Shown: piece by piece, positions 15,556 to 22,208 of the stretch
Numbering within the stretch: the first letter of the stretch is position 1
Layout: every line of letters begins with the position of its first letter
IMG/VR virus record: IMGVR_UViG_3300029448_000299
Span: 3,283 to 28,801 of that record
Source of the DNA: a virus
DNA: 25,519 nt
Strand: one strand, 5' to 3'
Program-made: the position numbers and the translations under genes
The notes under the pieces: model-generated
What the model was told of the DNA's origin: nothing
Seen by the model: the letters and a program-made list of their open reading frames with translations, nothing else
Databases searched by the model: none

Positions 15556-15896
15556 TTGATGATTTTAACGTTGATATTATTGTCTTTATTATCGTGCTTT
15601 ATTTCGTGCTTAGAATTGTTGAGCCTTTGAACCTCTGACTCATCACCAATCAATTTCATAAGAGATATCTGAAGGGCAGCATTATCTGATTTGTACCATT
15701 TCTTCCTCATATTCTGCTTCATTAATACCCTATTATTTTGTAGCTCCTTTTTTATCGCTTCGTTTTCATGGCATTTGTGATCATAAAAAGCATCTTTAGA
15801 AAACATCGTATAAGCAAAAATATCACCTATAAAAATCAAGTTTTGCTCTTTAATTACCTCAATTGACTTCTCTATTATGTCGTTTGTTTTATACAT
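15552..15896 (-). CDS. terS: Terminase small subunit-like protein, 114 aa
   Basis: The start is ATG 15896, 18 bases after the methyltransferase stop. A helix-turn-helix-like N-terminal region contains IFIGDIFAYTMFSKDAFYDH (about 21-40). A long helix with MKQNMRKKWYKSDNAALQIS (about 59-78) and LMKLIGDESEVQRLNNSKHE follows. The arrangement matches small terminase proteins I recall from Bacteroidota phages, including the MRKKWY-SDNA-LQ block. Its coupling to the large subunit by a GTGA overlap supports the call. It would recognise the packaging start and stimulate the large subunit. Confidence 0.84.
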   Translation of the reverse strand: MYKTNDIIEKSIEVIKEQNLIFIGDIFAYTMFSKDAFYDHKCHENEAIKKELQNNRVLMKQNMRKKWYKSDNAALQISLMKLIGDESEVQRLNNSKHEIKHDNKDNNINVKIIK

Positions 15897-15913
15897 TGCT
15901 CAAATATAACTGG

Positions 15914-16516
15914 TTAAAACATTCTTATTTGTTTCTTGTGATCGCTAATTCTTTTCATTGCTTTTTCATAATATTCTGTGTCAAGTTCACAAGCTGTTAA
16001 ATCAAACCCTAAATTATGACAAGCTATAGCTATTGATCCACTTCCTAAATGGGTGTCTAGTATTTTATCACCTTCTTTTGCGTAATTCATTAAAAGCCAT
16101 TCGTAAAGTTTTACTGGTTTTTGACACGGGTGAATATTATAATTATCATCAGATATAAATCCAAAATGCTTAATACATATATAATCAACTTTTTTTAATC
16201 TACTATAACTTGCAATTTCACATTTACTAAATTTTGGGTTTGGGTTTTTTTTATCCCAAATTATTGCACCTCCTTTATTATTAAAACAATTATAATAGTT
16301 AGCACCCCAAATAATTTGCTCTTTACTTACTCTATATAATTCTTTAAAATATTGTTTATTAGGTATGTTATCATTCCAATCAACCTTTTTCCCTCTTTTA
16401 TTTCCTGTTTGCTGAACCCAATTTCCAATACCATAGGGCGGATCAACAATAGCTAAGTCAAAATAGTTATCTTCATACCTAGCCATTAAATTCATGTTAT
16501 CTTCGTTAGTAATCAA
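15914..16516 (-). CDS. N6-adenine/N4-cytosine DNA methyltransferase, 200 aa
   Basis: The catalytic motif IV is DPPYGIGNW (Asp25-Pro-Pro-Tyr28). Motif I-like DTHLGSGSIAIA (154-165) and the linked HPCQKPVKLYEWLL (129-142) follow it, so the order is catalytic motif first and SAM-binding motif last, as in the N6_N4_Mtase beta class. His replaces the usual Phe in D-x-F-x-G-S-G. Length is short, and no specificity domain is evident. The start is uncertain: TTG 16516 keeps ITNEDNMNLMARY, which belongs to the conserved N-terminus, while ATG 16495 would drop it. It probably protects phage DNA from host restriction or marks it for control. Confidence 0.86.
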   Translation of the reverse strand: MITNEDNMNLMARYEDNYFDLAIVDPPYGIGNWVQQTGNKRGKKVDWNDNIPNKQYFKELYRVSKEQIIWGANYYNCFNNKGGAIIWDKKNPNPKFSKCEIASYSRLKKVDYICIKHFGFISDDNYNIHPCQKPVKLYEWLLMNYAKEGDKILDTHLGSGSIAIACHNLGFDLTACELDTEYYEKAMKRISDHKKQIRMF

Positions 16517-16528
16517 TTTAATAACGTT

Positions 16529-16708
16529 TTATTTAGCTGGTTTTTCTATGATAGTATTTTCAATGATCAAGTTTTTGGTCTGTCTAAGAAATATCTGCTG
16601 CTCTTTTTTACTTTCAAATTTGCTTGGAACTGTTATATTAAGATCGTTCATATATTCTGGTTCTGGATCAAAAAAAAATTTTATCAATTTATCAAACAAA
16701 GTTTTCAT
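16529..16708 (-). CDS. Small unknown protein, 59 aa, in frame with the methyltransferase
   Basis: This short frame was read directly. ATG 16708 overlaps the DnaA-like gene by 17 bases, and the TAA at 16529 is in the same frame as the methyltransferase downstream, four codons before its TTG start. The peptide opens MKTLFDKLIKFFFDPEPEYM, an amphipathic helix rich in Phe, then has a charged middle (PSKFESKKEQQIFLRQTKN). It may associate with membranes or with another protein. I do not recognise a family. Confidence 0.6.
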   Translation of the reverse strand: MKTLFDKLIKFFFDPEPEYMNDLNITVPSKFESKKEQQIFLRQTKNLIIENTIIEKPAK

Positions 16709-17063
16709 ATTTTTCTAGTTTTTGGGTGAGATTTTTAATTTTATTATTAAGATAATGTATTTTGTCAAGAACATCAATGTCAATAGGCTTAAAATTGAAC
16801 TCATCAAGCATTTGTTTTAGGTTTTTGTCTTGCTCCTGGTAGATCGGGAAGTGATCATAACTATGAATTATGGAAGCTTCAGTCATATTTTTAGCATTGG
16901 CTTTGAAAAACATCGCTATAGATACCCACCTCATATTCAATTTGTCTCTTAATATGTAAATTAACAGTGAACGATATCGAATAATGTGTCTTTTTCTTGA
17001 GTTTTGAAATATGTTTATGCCAGATTTCTTTATTATTTTATCTGAGATTTGCTGTGCAGTCAT
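16692..17063 (-). CDS. Orphan DnaA domain IV-like DNA-binding protein, 123 aa
   Basis: The start is ATG 17063, within the end of the zinc-ribbon gene. Residues 20-75 follow the DnaA C-terminal domain layout: SRKRHIIRYRSLLIYILRD as the basic loop and first helix, RWVSIAMFFKANAKN as the helix-turn-helix, and MTEASIIHSYDHF in place of the usual D-H-S-T-V-x-H-A signature. No AAA+ ATPase domain is present. A coiled coil (LNNKIKNLTQKLEKYENFV) ends the protein and could dimerise it. It may bind a phage origin or DnaA-box-like sites. The signature is degenerate, so box recognition may differ. Confidence 0.66.
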   Translation of the reverse strand: MTAQQISDKIIKKSGINIFQNSRKRHIIRYRSLLIYILRDKLNMRWVSIAMFFKANAKNMTEASIIHSYDHFPIYQEQDKNLKQMLDEFNFKPIDIDVLDKIHYLNNKIKNLTQKLEKYENFV

Positions 17064-17163
17064 TTTTTGTATTTTTAGTTTTACACTTGGGGCATTTAAT
17101 GTAGTTTGAATTATAAATTATGCCACAATTATTACATTTTACTATAAATGGATTATCATACAT
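17038..17163 (-). CDS. Zinc-ribbon small protein, 41 aa
   Basis: This short frame was read directly from ATG 17163. Four cysteines are arranged CNNC (residues 10-13) and CPKC (about 24-27), separated by ten residues, a typical zinc-ribbon or knuckle. A fifth Cys is near the end. It overlaps the DnaA-like gene by 26 bases and lies 53 bases after the 72-aa gene. Such mini zinc ribbons often bind nucleic acid or RNA polymerase; the target here is unknown. Confidence 0.66.
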   Translation of the reverse strand: MYDNPFIVKCNNCGIIYNSNYIKCPKCKTKNTKNDCTANLR

Positions 17164-17216
17164 GGGGCTTGTGTTTAATCAAACCACTAGCTAAACAATA
17201 AATTAGTATGGTTGTA

Positions 17217-17435
17217 CTAAAACAAGTCAAGATAATCGCTATCTTTACTAATTTGTTTATTTTTTTCATCTAGTTTTTTAATTTTATTGTTAATTCTTTT
17301 GACGTATTTCGATATTCTAGCTAAATCATTTGGGTCAAGCGTTTTATTGCTTATCATGTGCTTTAAACTATCATGTCTAAGCTTTATGAGCTCTTCTAGG
17401 GTAGCTTTTTCGATTGATATGCTTTTATTTAACAT
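17217..17435 (-). CDS. Unknown helical protein, 72 aa
   Basis: ATG 17435 overlaps the exonuclease stop by 11 bases. The protein is helical and lysine-rich: KATLEELIKLRHDSLKHMIS is followed by ARISKYVKRINNKIKKLDEK, and it ends in acidic DYLDLF. The acidic hydrophobic end resembles short interaction tails such as those of SSB, but this is a weak likeness. No family is recognised. Position in the replication block suggests an accessory role. Confidence 0.6.
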   Translation of the reverse strand: MLNKSISIEKATLEELIKLRHDSLKHMISNKTLDPNDLARISKYVKRINNKIKKLDEKNKQISKDSDYLDLF

Positions 17436-18129
17436 CTGTTCTAAGTTTTAAAAGATGATAACATTCTATATACTTTTCTTTAGCCTTAGATTTGTATTTT
17501 TCTTTGAATAATTGATACATTTTTTTGGTTAACTTGTATGGTGTGTCAACATCTAGGTATTTTTGAGAAAACTTGATACCTTTTCCATGAAAAAAATTTA
17601 CATTATCGGCCGAATCACCAGTGATCATTTGAGTATAGAAGTTTTTTAGAGCATCAAATTTAGATACATCTAAAAATTCTTTTCGATTATACCTATAAAT
17701 TAGGGCTGGGAGCTGTAAATAATCTTTATCAATCGATACAATCATTACATTATCTCTTCCATATTCTTCAGAATAGCTCTTCCAGTAACTAGCAACCATG
17801 TCATCAGTCTCCACTCCGAAGCCCCTCACGCCATTATATGTGTCATGAACGTGTTTGTGTATGTTTGGAAGCATTGGAGGCTTTATTTGGTCTTTTCTAT
17901 TGGCTTTGTAAGTCTTTGTGATGAGTTTTCTAAAGTTACCACGTGAATCGTTGAACACAACCACCTCCGATAAGTCATAAATATCATCTAATTCATTAAT
18001 AATGTTCTGAAAGCTTTCATCGAACTTAAAAATAACATCATCCAAATTATCATAAAACGTTTCCGGATCCTCTTTGGGCCGGTAACAACTAGCAAAAATT
18101 AAAGAATCAGCATCTACGAGTATTTTCAT
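17425..18129 (-). CDS. 5'-3' exonuclease / RNase H-like (PIN/FEN superfamily), 234 aa
   Basis: ATG 18129 overlaps the methyltransferase stop (ATGA). The acidic residues of the FEN/PIN fold appear in order: ILVDADSLIF (Asp6, Asp8), VETDDMVASY (Glu107, Asp109, Asp110), VSIDKDYLQL (Asp134, Asp136) and MITGDSADNV (Asp172, Asp175), followed by a helix-hairpin-helix-like HGKGIKF. The closest named relatives are T4 RNase H and phage 5'-3' exonucleases, which remove RNA primers and process flaps during replication. Length fits. All metal-binding acids seem present. Confidence 0.86.
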   Translation of the reverse strand: MKILVDADSLIFASCYRPKEDPETFYDNLDDVIFKFDESFQNIINELDDIYDLSEVVVFNDSRGNFRKLITKTYKANRKDQIKPPMLPNIHKHVHDTYNGVRGFGVETDDMVASYWKSYSEEYGRDNVMIVSIDKDYLQLPALIYRYNRKEFLDVSKFDALKNFYTQMITGDSADNVNFFHGKGIKFSQKYLDVDTPYKLTKKMYQLFKEKYKSKAKEKYIECYHLLKLRTDVK

Positions 18130-18773
18130 GAAAATAAATCTGTTTGGTTTACGTTTTGTTTATTAATTATTCCAATGGCAGCATCTAAAATCGTTTTACC
18201 AGCTTCATAATCTACTAAATTCCTAGCCATTTTGTTTGTGGGTTGTTTGCCTTTGTATTTATAAAAATCAAAATCGTGAAATTCACATAATTTTTTAACT
18301 TCATTCTTACCACTACCAACTAAGACTTCTCTTTTTGATAAAATTCTTGGTAATTTAAAATTACACCAATATAAATGTCTAGCTCTTTTTTGAGCTGGAA
18401 TTAATGGGGTGTAAAATGGGATGACATTCTCCACACAATATTTACCTTCAAAATAATGTTGAATAAAAATGATTTCTTGATACAAATTCATATCTGGATA
18501 AACAGGTTTGTGTCTAGCTTTGATTGATTTGCGTGAACCAAAAGCTGCCCTACTATGTGTTGGGCATGGTGGGCTTGACCAAATAAAATCAAACTCTTTA
18601 TAATGATCTAAAAGGTACTGGTGAGCATCTGCAACAATAACCTTATCGCCTGGAAAACGTTCTTGATATAATCTAGCAGCTTCTGAATCTAATTCAACCG
18701 CTGTAATATCGTGATCGTTACCCCACTTATATCTATTACCTCCTAAACAAGCGTATAAATTTAATATCTTCAT
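18126..18773 (-). CDS. C5-cytosine DNA methyltransferase, compact, 215 aa
   Basis: The start is ATG 18773. Motifs are in order: I LNLYACLGGNRY (4-15), II VELDSEAARLYQERFP (26-41), IV with catalytic Cys70 in WSSPPCPTHSRA, VI CVENVIPFY (Glu115), VIII QKRARHLYW (128-136) and X ARNLVDYEAGKTILDAAIG near the C-terminus. The usual FxGxG of motif I is replaced by ACLGG. The target-recognition region between VIII and X is only about 40 residues, well below typical full-length Dcm-type enzymes, which suggests relaxed or short-site specificity. It is probably used for DNA protection or regulation. It is coupled to the exonuclease downstream. Confidence 0.86.
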   Translation of the reverse strand: MKILNLYACLGGNRYKWGNDHDITAVELDSEAARLYQERFPGDKVIVADAHQYLLDHYKEFDFIWSSPPCPTHSRAAFGSRKSIKARHKPVYPDMNLYQEIIFIQHYFEGKYCVENVIPFYTPLIPAQKRARHLYWCNFKLPRILSKREVLVGSGKNEVKKLCEFHDFDFYKYKGKQPTNKMARNLVDYEAGKTILDAAIGIINKQNVNQTDLFS

Positions 18774-18776
18774 TTT

Positions 18777-19589
18777 TTAATCTGTACAAAATCCAGCTTG
18801 ACATCCACTTCCACCCCCATAAATAAAATCTAATTGTTTACCAATTTTTTTTATTTGTTTGAAACTCATTTCTTTTTTCCAAGTGTGCTTTTTTTCTTGA
18901 TCTGAAAACCACTGCATTTTTAAAGGTTCATCATCCCAATTTTTTCTAAGCTGTTGTAATTGTTTATGAAAACAACCAACACAATTAGAATCTTCTGGGA
19001 AATGAATACCGCTATTTAATGCCCACTTATATATAGGGTAATGAGTTATTTTATCTTTTATTAATGGAAAATACCCTTCGCGCCATTCTATTTCTTGCCA
19101 TTTGTTTTGGGTTTTTCTTTTACCTACTATACCCTTAAAAGACACACTAAATTTTTTTGCCCTTTCTTTTTCATCATACCTAAACCCTATACCCATCTTA
19201 ATTTTTTGATTTATATTTTTAAACCACCAATCAAATATGGGGCGAAGTTTCATCTCTGTAGTGCAAAATCTCCATTGTTGATTTGGTAACCCTTTACCTC
19301 CAGTTTTTTCTTTATTAACTTGCTCAAATGATTTTCCAGTTACCCAAATAATTTCTTTACCTAGTATTTGTTCTAAATCAAATATTACTTTTAAAGTTTT
19401 ATCTGATTCAGCAGTCGCAATAAAATCAATACCAATTTTATCAGAAACCATTTGAATTAACTTATCATCTTTAGGTTTGCATTTTATATCATCAATTCTA
19501 ACTAAAGCAAAAACATTATAGTCAGCTGGATAATGAACAGCTAGATAACTACTTGTTTTGCCACCAGACAAAGAATTAATTGTTTTCAT
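18777..19589 (-). CDS. PP-loop ATPase, PAPS-reductase-like, 270 aa
   Basis: The start is ATG 19589. The N-terminus INSLSGGKTSSYLAVHY holds the PP-loop SGGKTS (8-13) that binds ATP pyrophosphate. WRFCTTEMKLRPIFDWW (106-122) corresponds to the C-T-x-x-x-K-x-x-P segment of PAPS reductases. Additional cysteines form pairs: CVGCFHK (203-209) and CQAGFC (263-268). PAPS reductases lack this set, but Fe-S PP-loop enzymes such as DndC and tRNA thiolases carry similar ones, so sulfur transfer to nucleic acid is possible. The gene is two bases upstream of the cytosine methyltransferase. Sulfate assimilation support is the alternative; the substrate is not known. Confidence 0.8.
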   Translation of the reverse strand: MKTINSLSGGKTSSYLAVHYPADYNVFALVRIDDIKCKPKDDKLIQMVSDKIGIDFIATAESDKTLKVIFDLEQILGKEIIWVTGKSFEQVNKEKTGGKGLPNQQWRFCTTEMKLRPIFDWWFKNINQKIKMGIGFRYDEKERAKKFSVSFKGIVGKRKTQNKWQEIEWREGYFPLIKDKITHYPIYKWALNSGIHFPEDSNCVGCFHKQLQQLRKNWDDEPLKMQWFSDQEKKHTWKKEMSFKQIKKIGKQLDFIYGGGSGCQAGFCTD

Positions 19590-19728
19590 TCAACTTATTT
19601 CTTAAATGCAAGTAATCAAACCAGCTTTCAAACCAAAAACTTTTATTTTGTTTGCGTTCTGATAGATATTTCTGCTTGGCAGCTTCTACATCAGACTTTT
19701 TAGGCGGAAAAATCCATTGATAATGCAT
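19576..19728 (-). CDS. Small aromatic-rich protein, 50 aa
   Basis: This short frame was read directly from ATG 19728. Its stop overlaps the start of the PP-loop gene by 14 bases. The peptide opens MHYQWIFPPKKSDVEAAKQK and contains FWFESWFDYLHLRNK, with many Trp, Phe and Tyr residues. An AT-rich promoter-like element lies just upstream (19748-19775). The family is not recognised. Coupling to the PP-loop gene suggests a partner or translation-coupling leader. Confidence 0.6.
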   Translation of the reverse strand: MHYQWIFPPKKSDVEAAKQKYLSERKQNKSFWFESWFDYLHLRNKLNENN

Positions 19729-19747
19729 TTGTTTTAATTAGTTTAAA

Positions 19748-19775
19748 CAAATATATCAAATAAATCTTTAATAAA
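19748..19775 (-). promoter_or_regulatory. AT-rich promoter-like element, similar to the one before ERF
   Basis: On the minus strand TATATTTG (19755-19748) ends 19 bases before ATG 19728 and resembles a Bacteroidota -7 element. No clear TTTG -33 is present. The 28 bases match 25 of 28 with the intergenic stretch at 22343-22370, which supports a shared function despite the weak -33. Confidence 0.4.
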
Positions 19776-19780
19776 AAATA

Positions 19781-19966
19781 TTATAGATTATTTAGGTCAG
19801 CGATGAAGCTATTGATTCTTTTGGGGCTGCATTTGCAAGGGTAATCAATCTTATGATTGAAGTATTTGGCATGAAATTGACAAACCATTTCATATTCTTC
19901 ATGGGTGATGGTAGTTTTTTTGACCGCTTTGAATGCCTCCCACTTAATTCTATCAGCTTTTACCAT
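19781..19966 (-). CDS. Small phage protein with HAKYFNHK-type motif, 61 aa
   Basis: ATG 19966 overlaps the 46-aa gene by seven bases. The sequence contains THEEYEMVCQFHAKYFNHK (about 21-39) and YPCKCSPKRINSFIADLN. I recall the H-A-K-x-F-N-H-K and P-C-x-C pattern from small proteins of Bacteroidota phages. The clustered Cys and His could bind zinc. Function is unknown. It lies in the early replication block after the sigma-like gene. Confidence 0.7.
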   Translation of the reverse strand: MVKADRIKWEAFKAVKKTTITHEEYEMVCQFHAKYFNHKIDYPCKCSPKRINSFIADLNNL

Positions 19967-20100
19967 CTTTTTATGTTATTAAGCTTCTTTCGGCGGTCAT
20001 CGCATTTACAATCAAAGCCAAAATACCTACTTAGCCCATCCACAATGAACTTAATCCCAGTGTATTTAGTAAAATAATATATTAAATCACCCAATTTCAT
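19960..20100 (-). CDS. Small phage protein, 46 aa
   Basis: This short frame was read directly. ATG 20100 overlaps the end of the sigma-like gene by 14 bases, and its stop overlaps the next start by seven. It reads MKLGDLIYYFTKYTGIKFIV, followed by a Cys pair FDCKCDDRRKKLNNIK. The pattern YTGIKFIV plus CxC and RRKKLNNIK is one I recall from Bacteroidota phages as a short conserved protein. The hydrophobic N-terminal half may be a membrane-associated helix. Function is unknown. Confidence 0.7.
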   Translation of the reverse strand: MKLGDLIYYFTKYTGIKFIVDGLSRYFGFDCKCDDRRKKLNNIKRW

Positions 20101-20563
20101 TAGTCAAAATCTTTTTAACCTTCCGATATGTATTATAAAGGCTGTAATAACTTATATCGCTTTCTCTTGAAAGCCTAGCTATGGAGTAACCCCCATCAAT
20201 AATATCAAAAACTTGGCTATCATACCAAAATAATTCTTCTTTTGCTTTGTCTACTTTAGCTTCAAAGCACTCATAACAAACTTCCTCTTCAGTTGTTTTA
20301 GTGTTTTCATGTAAATCATACAGCTGAACCTTTGATTGCTTTCGCTTTAAGTCATAAAATAGGCTTCTAAGCACCTTGAAAATATAATATTCGTTGTAAT
20401 CATTCTCACCATAAGTAATATCTAGCCCTTTATTAAGCCTTTGTTGTAACTTTATATACATTTCTTGAACAACATCATCGGCTAAATACTCCTCACACCC
20501 AAAAGATTTGACTACGTTAACCCAATTTTTGTGTTTCTTGAATATTTGTTCCAATGGGGTCAT
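20087..20563 (-). CDS. Sigma-70-like transcription factor, 158 aa
   Basis: ATG 20563 is preferred to the TTG ten codons upstream. Region-2-like sequence LADDVVQEMYIKL is preceded by VKSFGCEEY. YIFKVLRSLFYDLKRKQ follows, which resembles the core-binding and -10 helices. A C-terminal helix-turn-helix reads GGYSIARLSRESDISYYSLY followed by NTYRKVKKIL, similar to region 4. A charged acidic linker lies between them. It probably directs host RNA polymerase to phage promoters. It is shorter than host sigma factors, like ECF types. It overlaps the RepA-like gene by 47 bases. It may be a sigma-like DNA-binding protein rather than a true sigma. Confidence 0.72.
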   Translation of the reverse strand: MTPLEQIFKKHKNWVNVVKSFGCEEYLADDVVQEMYIKLQQRLNKGLDITYGENDYNEYYIFKVLRSLFYDLKRKQSKVQLYDLHENTKTTEEEVCYECFEAKVDKAKEELFWYDSQVFDIIDGGYSIARLSRESDISYYSLYNTYRKVKKILTNEIG

Positions 20564-21338
20564 AGTAATTATCGCAAATTTCGGGGTAACCAAATGAATT
20601 AATCTTAAAGTTAAATGATTCGAATGGAAAACCTCTGCTTAATTTACAATTTACTTTGATTTCATCATTAATTTGCTCTAAAGAAATCAATGTTTCAAGC
20701 TTCTTTAGTAGAATAGAGCCTAAATGACCGGTAATTTTATCTGAATTATGATTAGTGTGTATGACTGTCATTATATGACATTTATATTTGCCACTCCATT
20801 CCATTAATTTATGCACTGCCAAATTGCTTTCTTCGATATTATTAATGTCAGCCACCAAATCAGTAATACCATCTATAATAACCAAGCCCACATTTTTATT
20901 GTATGCTATTTCTTTTTCAATAAAATCAATTCTTTGCTTGGGCGATAATACCCTGAGAGCATAACATTTATAAGCTTCTTTAAAATCTAGGTTTGCCATA
21001 TCTAGCACCCTATTAAAAACCCTAGCAGCATGGTATTCGCCTTGTTCAGTATCAAAATGCAAAACCATATGATCTTTGCGGTGAGTTTTTATCTTACCAG
21101 AGAATTGATTATGATGTAAATAAGCACTTACTAGAAGTGAGGTTAGAAATGTCTTTTTGGTTTTAGGCGGTGATCCAATTGCACTAATATTTGAATAAGT
21201 CGCAATGGGTATATCTACAACTTTTTTGCCTTGTCTGGTATCTAATACTTTGGAACCTAGTGAAAGGGCTATTGGGGGGTAAATAATTTTAGCATTGTGG
21301 TTGATTGTACAAAGCTGAAGAGCTTCTTTGTGTGTCAT
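20517..21338 (-). CDS. RepA-like RecA-fold ATPase/helicase, 273 aa
   Basis: The start is ATG 21338. The Walker A is divergent: SPPKTKKTFLTSLL, with Lys62-Thr63 in the catalytic places and Lys instead of the usual Gly before them, a variant I recall from phage AAA_25/RepA proteins. Walker B is VGLVIIDGITDLV (Asp157). HFDTEQGEYHAARVFNRVL and VIHTNHNSDKITGHLGSILL match further RecA-fold blocks, the latter with sensor-type His/Asn. It is likely a hexameric replicative helicase or loader. No primase or N-terminal DnaB domain is present. It follows the SSB-like gene and a terminator. Confidence 0.8.
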   Translation of the reverse strand: MTHKEALQLCTINHNAKIIYPPIALSLGSKVLDTRQGKKVVDIPIATYSNISAIGSPPKTKKTFLTSLLVSAYLHHNQFSGKIKTHRKDHMVLHFDTEQGEYHAARVFNRVLDMANLDFKEAYKCYALRVLSPKQRIDFIEKEIAYNKNVGLVIIDGITDLVADINNIEESNLAVHKLMEWSGKYKCHIMTVIHTNHNSDKITGHLGSILLKKLETLISLEQINDEIKVNCKLSRGFPFESFNFKINSFGYPEICDNYYDPIGTNIQETQKLG

Positions 21339-21358
21339 AATGTGGTGTGTTTATATAT

Positions 21359-21387
21359 AAAAAAAAAGGTGGCTTTTACACCACCCC
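21359..21387 (-). terminator. Rho-independent terminator after the SSB-like gene
   Basis: On the minus strand the stem GGTGG / CCACC with an 8-base loop is followed by about nine T. It lies between the SSB-like stop (21400) and the RepA-like start (21338), so the two genes are partly uncoupled. Confidence 0.83.
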
Positions 21388-21399
21388 AATTAACCAACT

Positions 21400-21666
21400 T
21401 TAAAAAGGTAGGTCATTCTTTTCGGCTACAGTAATCTTTCCATCTGTCCAGCGAACAGAGCCGTTACCATGATAATCGCGAGGTGTTTTATTATCGCGCT
21501 CCTCCTTACTTTGTTCCGTAAAAATTGAAACATTTTGACCATATTTATTAGTTGCATCCTCAATGTTAGCAGTAAAGTTATAAAATACTTTACCGTTCTT
21601 GCCCTTTTTAAATTTATCTTTTGGCAAACTATTTATATCTATGTAAAAATTAATTAATGTGCTCAT
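21400..21666 (-). CDS. SSB-like protein with acidic DLPF tail, 88 aa
   Basis: ATG 21666 overlaps the ERF stop (ATGA). The short beta-rich body, FKKGKNGKVFYNFTANIEDA (about 19-38) and SIFTEQSKEERDNKT, ends in KNDLPF, the acidic hydrophobic tip by which SSB proteins recruit partners. The body is far shorter than E. coli SSB but matches small phage proteins I recall downstream of ERF genes. It probably coats single-stranded DNA during annealing. The DLPF tail is the firmest evidence. Confidence 0.72.
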   Translation of the reverse strand: MSTLINFYIDINSLPKDKFKKGKNGKVFYNFTANIEDATNKYGQNVSIFTEQSKEERDNKTPRDYHGNGSVRWTDGKITVAEKNDLPF

Positions 21667-22205
21667 CTTATTGATAGTTTATTTATTTCTTCGTTTAAAA
21701 TATTAAATTCACTTGTGTTTACAGTATATTTTTTTTGAATATCTGCAATAGTATATCCATTTGTTAAAGCCTTTAAAGCTCTTTCAAAATCTGGTGTATT
21801 TGCTAATAATGTTGGCTTTTCTTTTTCATATTTATTTAAAGCATCTGAATCAGCTGAATCATCTAAACCAAGCAAATTAGCCAAAGCATATTTTTTAGCG
21901 TAACTTGAAGCGGTTCCAAACTTCTGAGGCATTTGTTGCCCTTTTTGTTCAAAATCAATTCCAACAATCGCCCTGGCTTTCATTTCACCTAAATTATCAC
22001 CTATGATTGCTGTGCTTTGAATCATAGTTTCACCTATAATTTTTTCATCAATTACAATAGTGCAGTCATATTCTTTTAATAATGGCTTTAATGCCATTAA
22101 AATATCTTCTGCCTTTCGATAATAATAATTGCCAAATTTATTATGGTGTTTTTTTTCTACTTTAATTTTGTTTTGTATTTGAGTTAGTTTATCGTGTATA
22201 TTCAT
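21663..22205 (-). CDS. erf: ERF-family single-strand annealing protein, 180 aa
   Basis: The start is ATG 22205, three bases after the stop of the 41-aa gene. The N-terminus is helical, then HHNKFGNYYYRKAEDILMAL (20-39) and the hallmark FGTASSYAKKYALANLLGL (96-114) followed by DDSADSDA are typical of the ERF family. The remaining C-terminal part is a helical domain, shorter than in P22 Erf. ERF proteins anneal complementary single strands in phage recombination and genome circularisation. The SSB-like gene is coupled downstream. Confidence 0.88.
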   Translation of the reverse strand: MNIHDKLTQIQNKIKVEKKHHNKFGNYYYRKAEDILMALKPLLKEYDCTIVIDEKIIGETMIQSTAIIGDNLGEMKARAIVGIDFEQKGQQMPQKFGTASSYAKKYALANLLGLDDSADSDALNKYEKEKPTLLANTPDFERALKALTNGYTIADIQKKYTVNTSEFNILNEEINKLSIR

Positions 22206-22208
22206 ATT

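Noticed and set aside
13377-15908. Exact 14-base match ATTGCTCAAATATA at 13377-13390 and 15895-15908
   Set aside because: One copy lies inside a coding frame as ordinary codons; a match of this length is expected by chance in AT-rich DNA of this size.
16674-16683. Second T9-type run, in the 59-aa gene, as a slippery site
   Set aside because: A -1 slip there meets TGA at once, so no extended product results.
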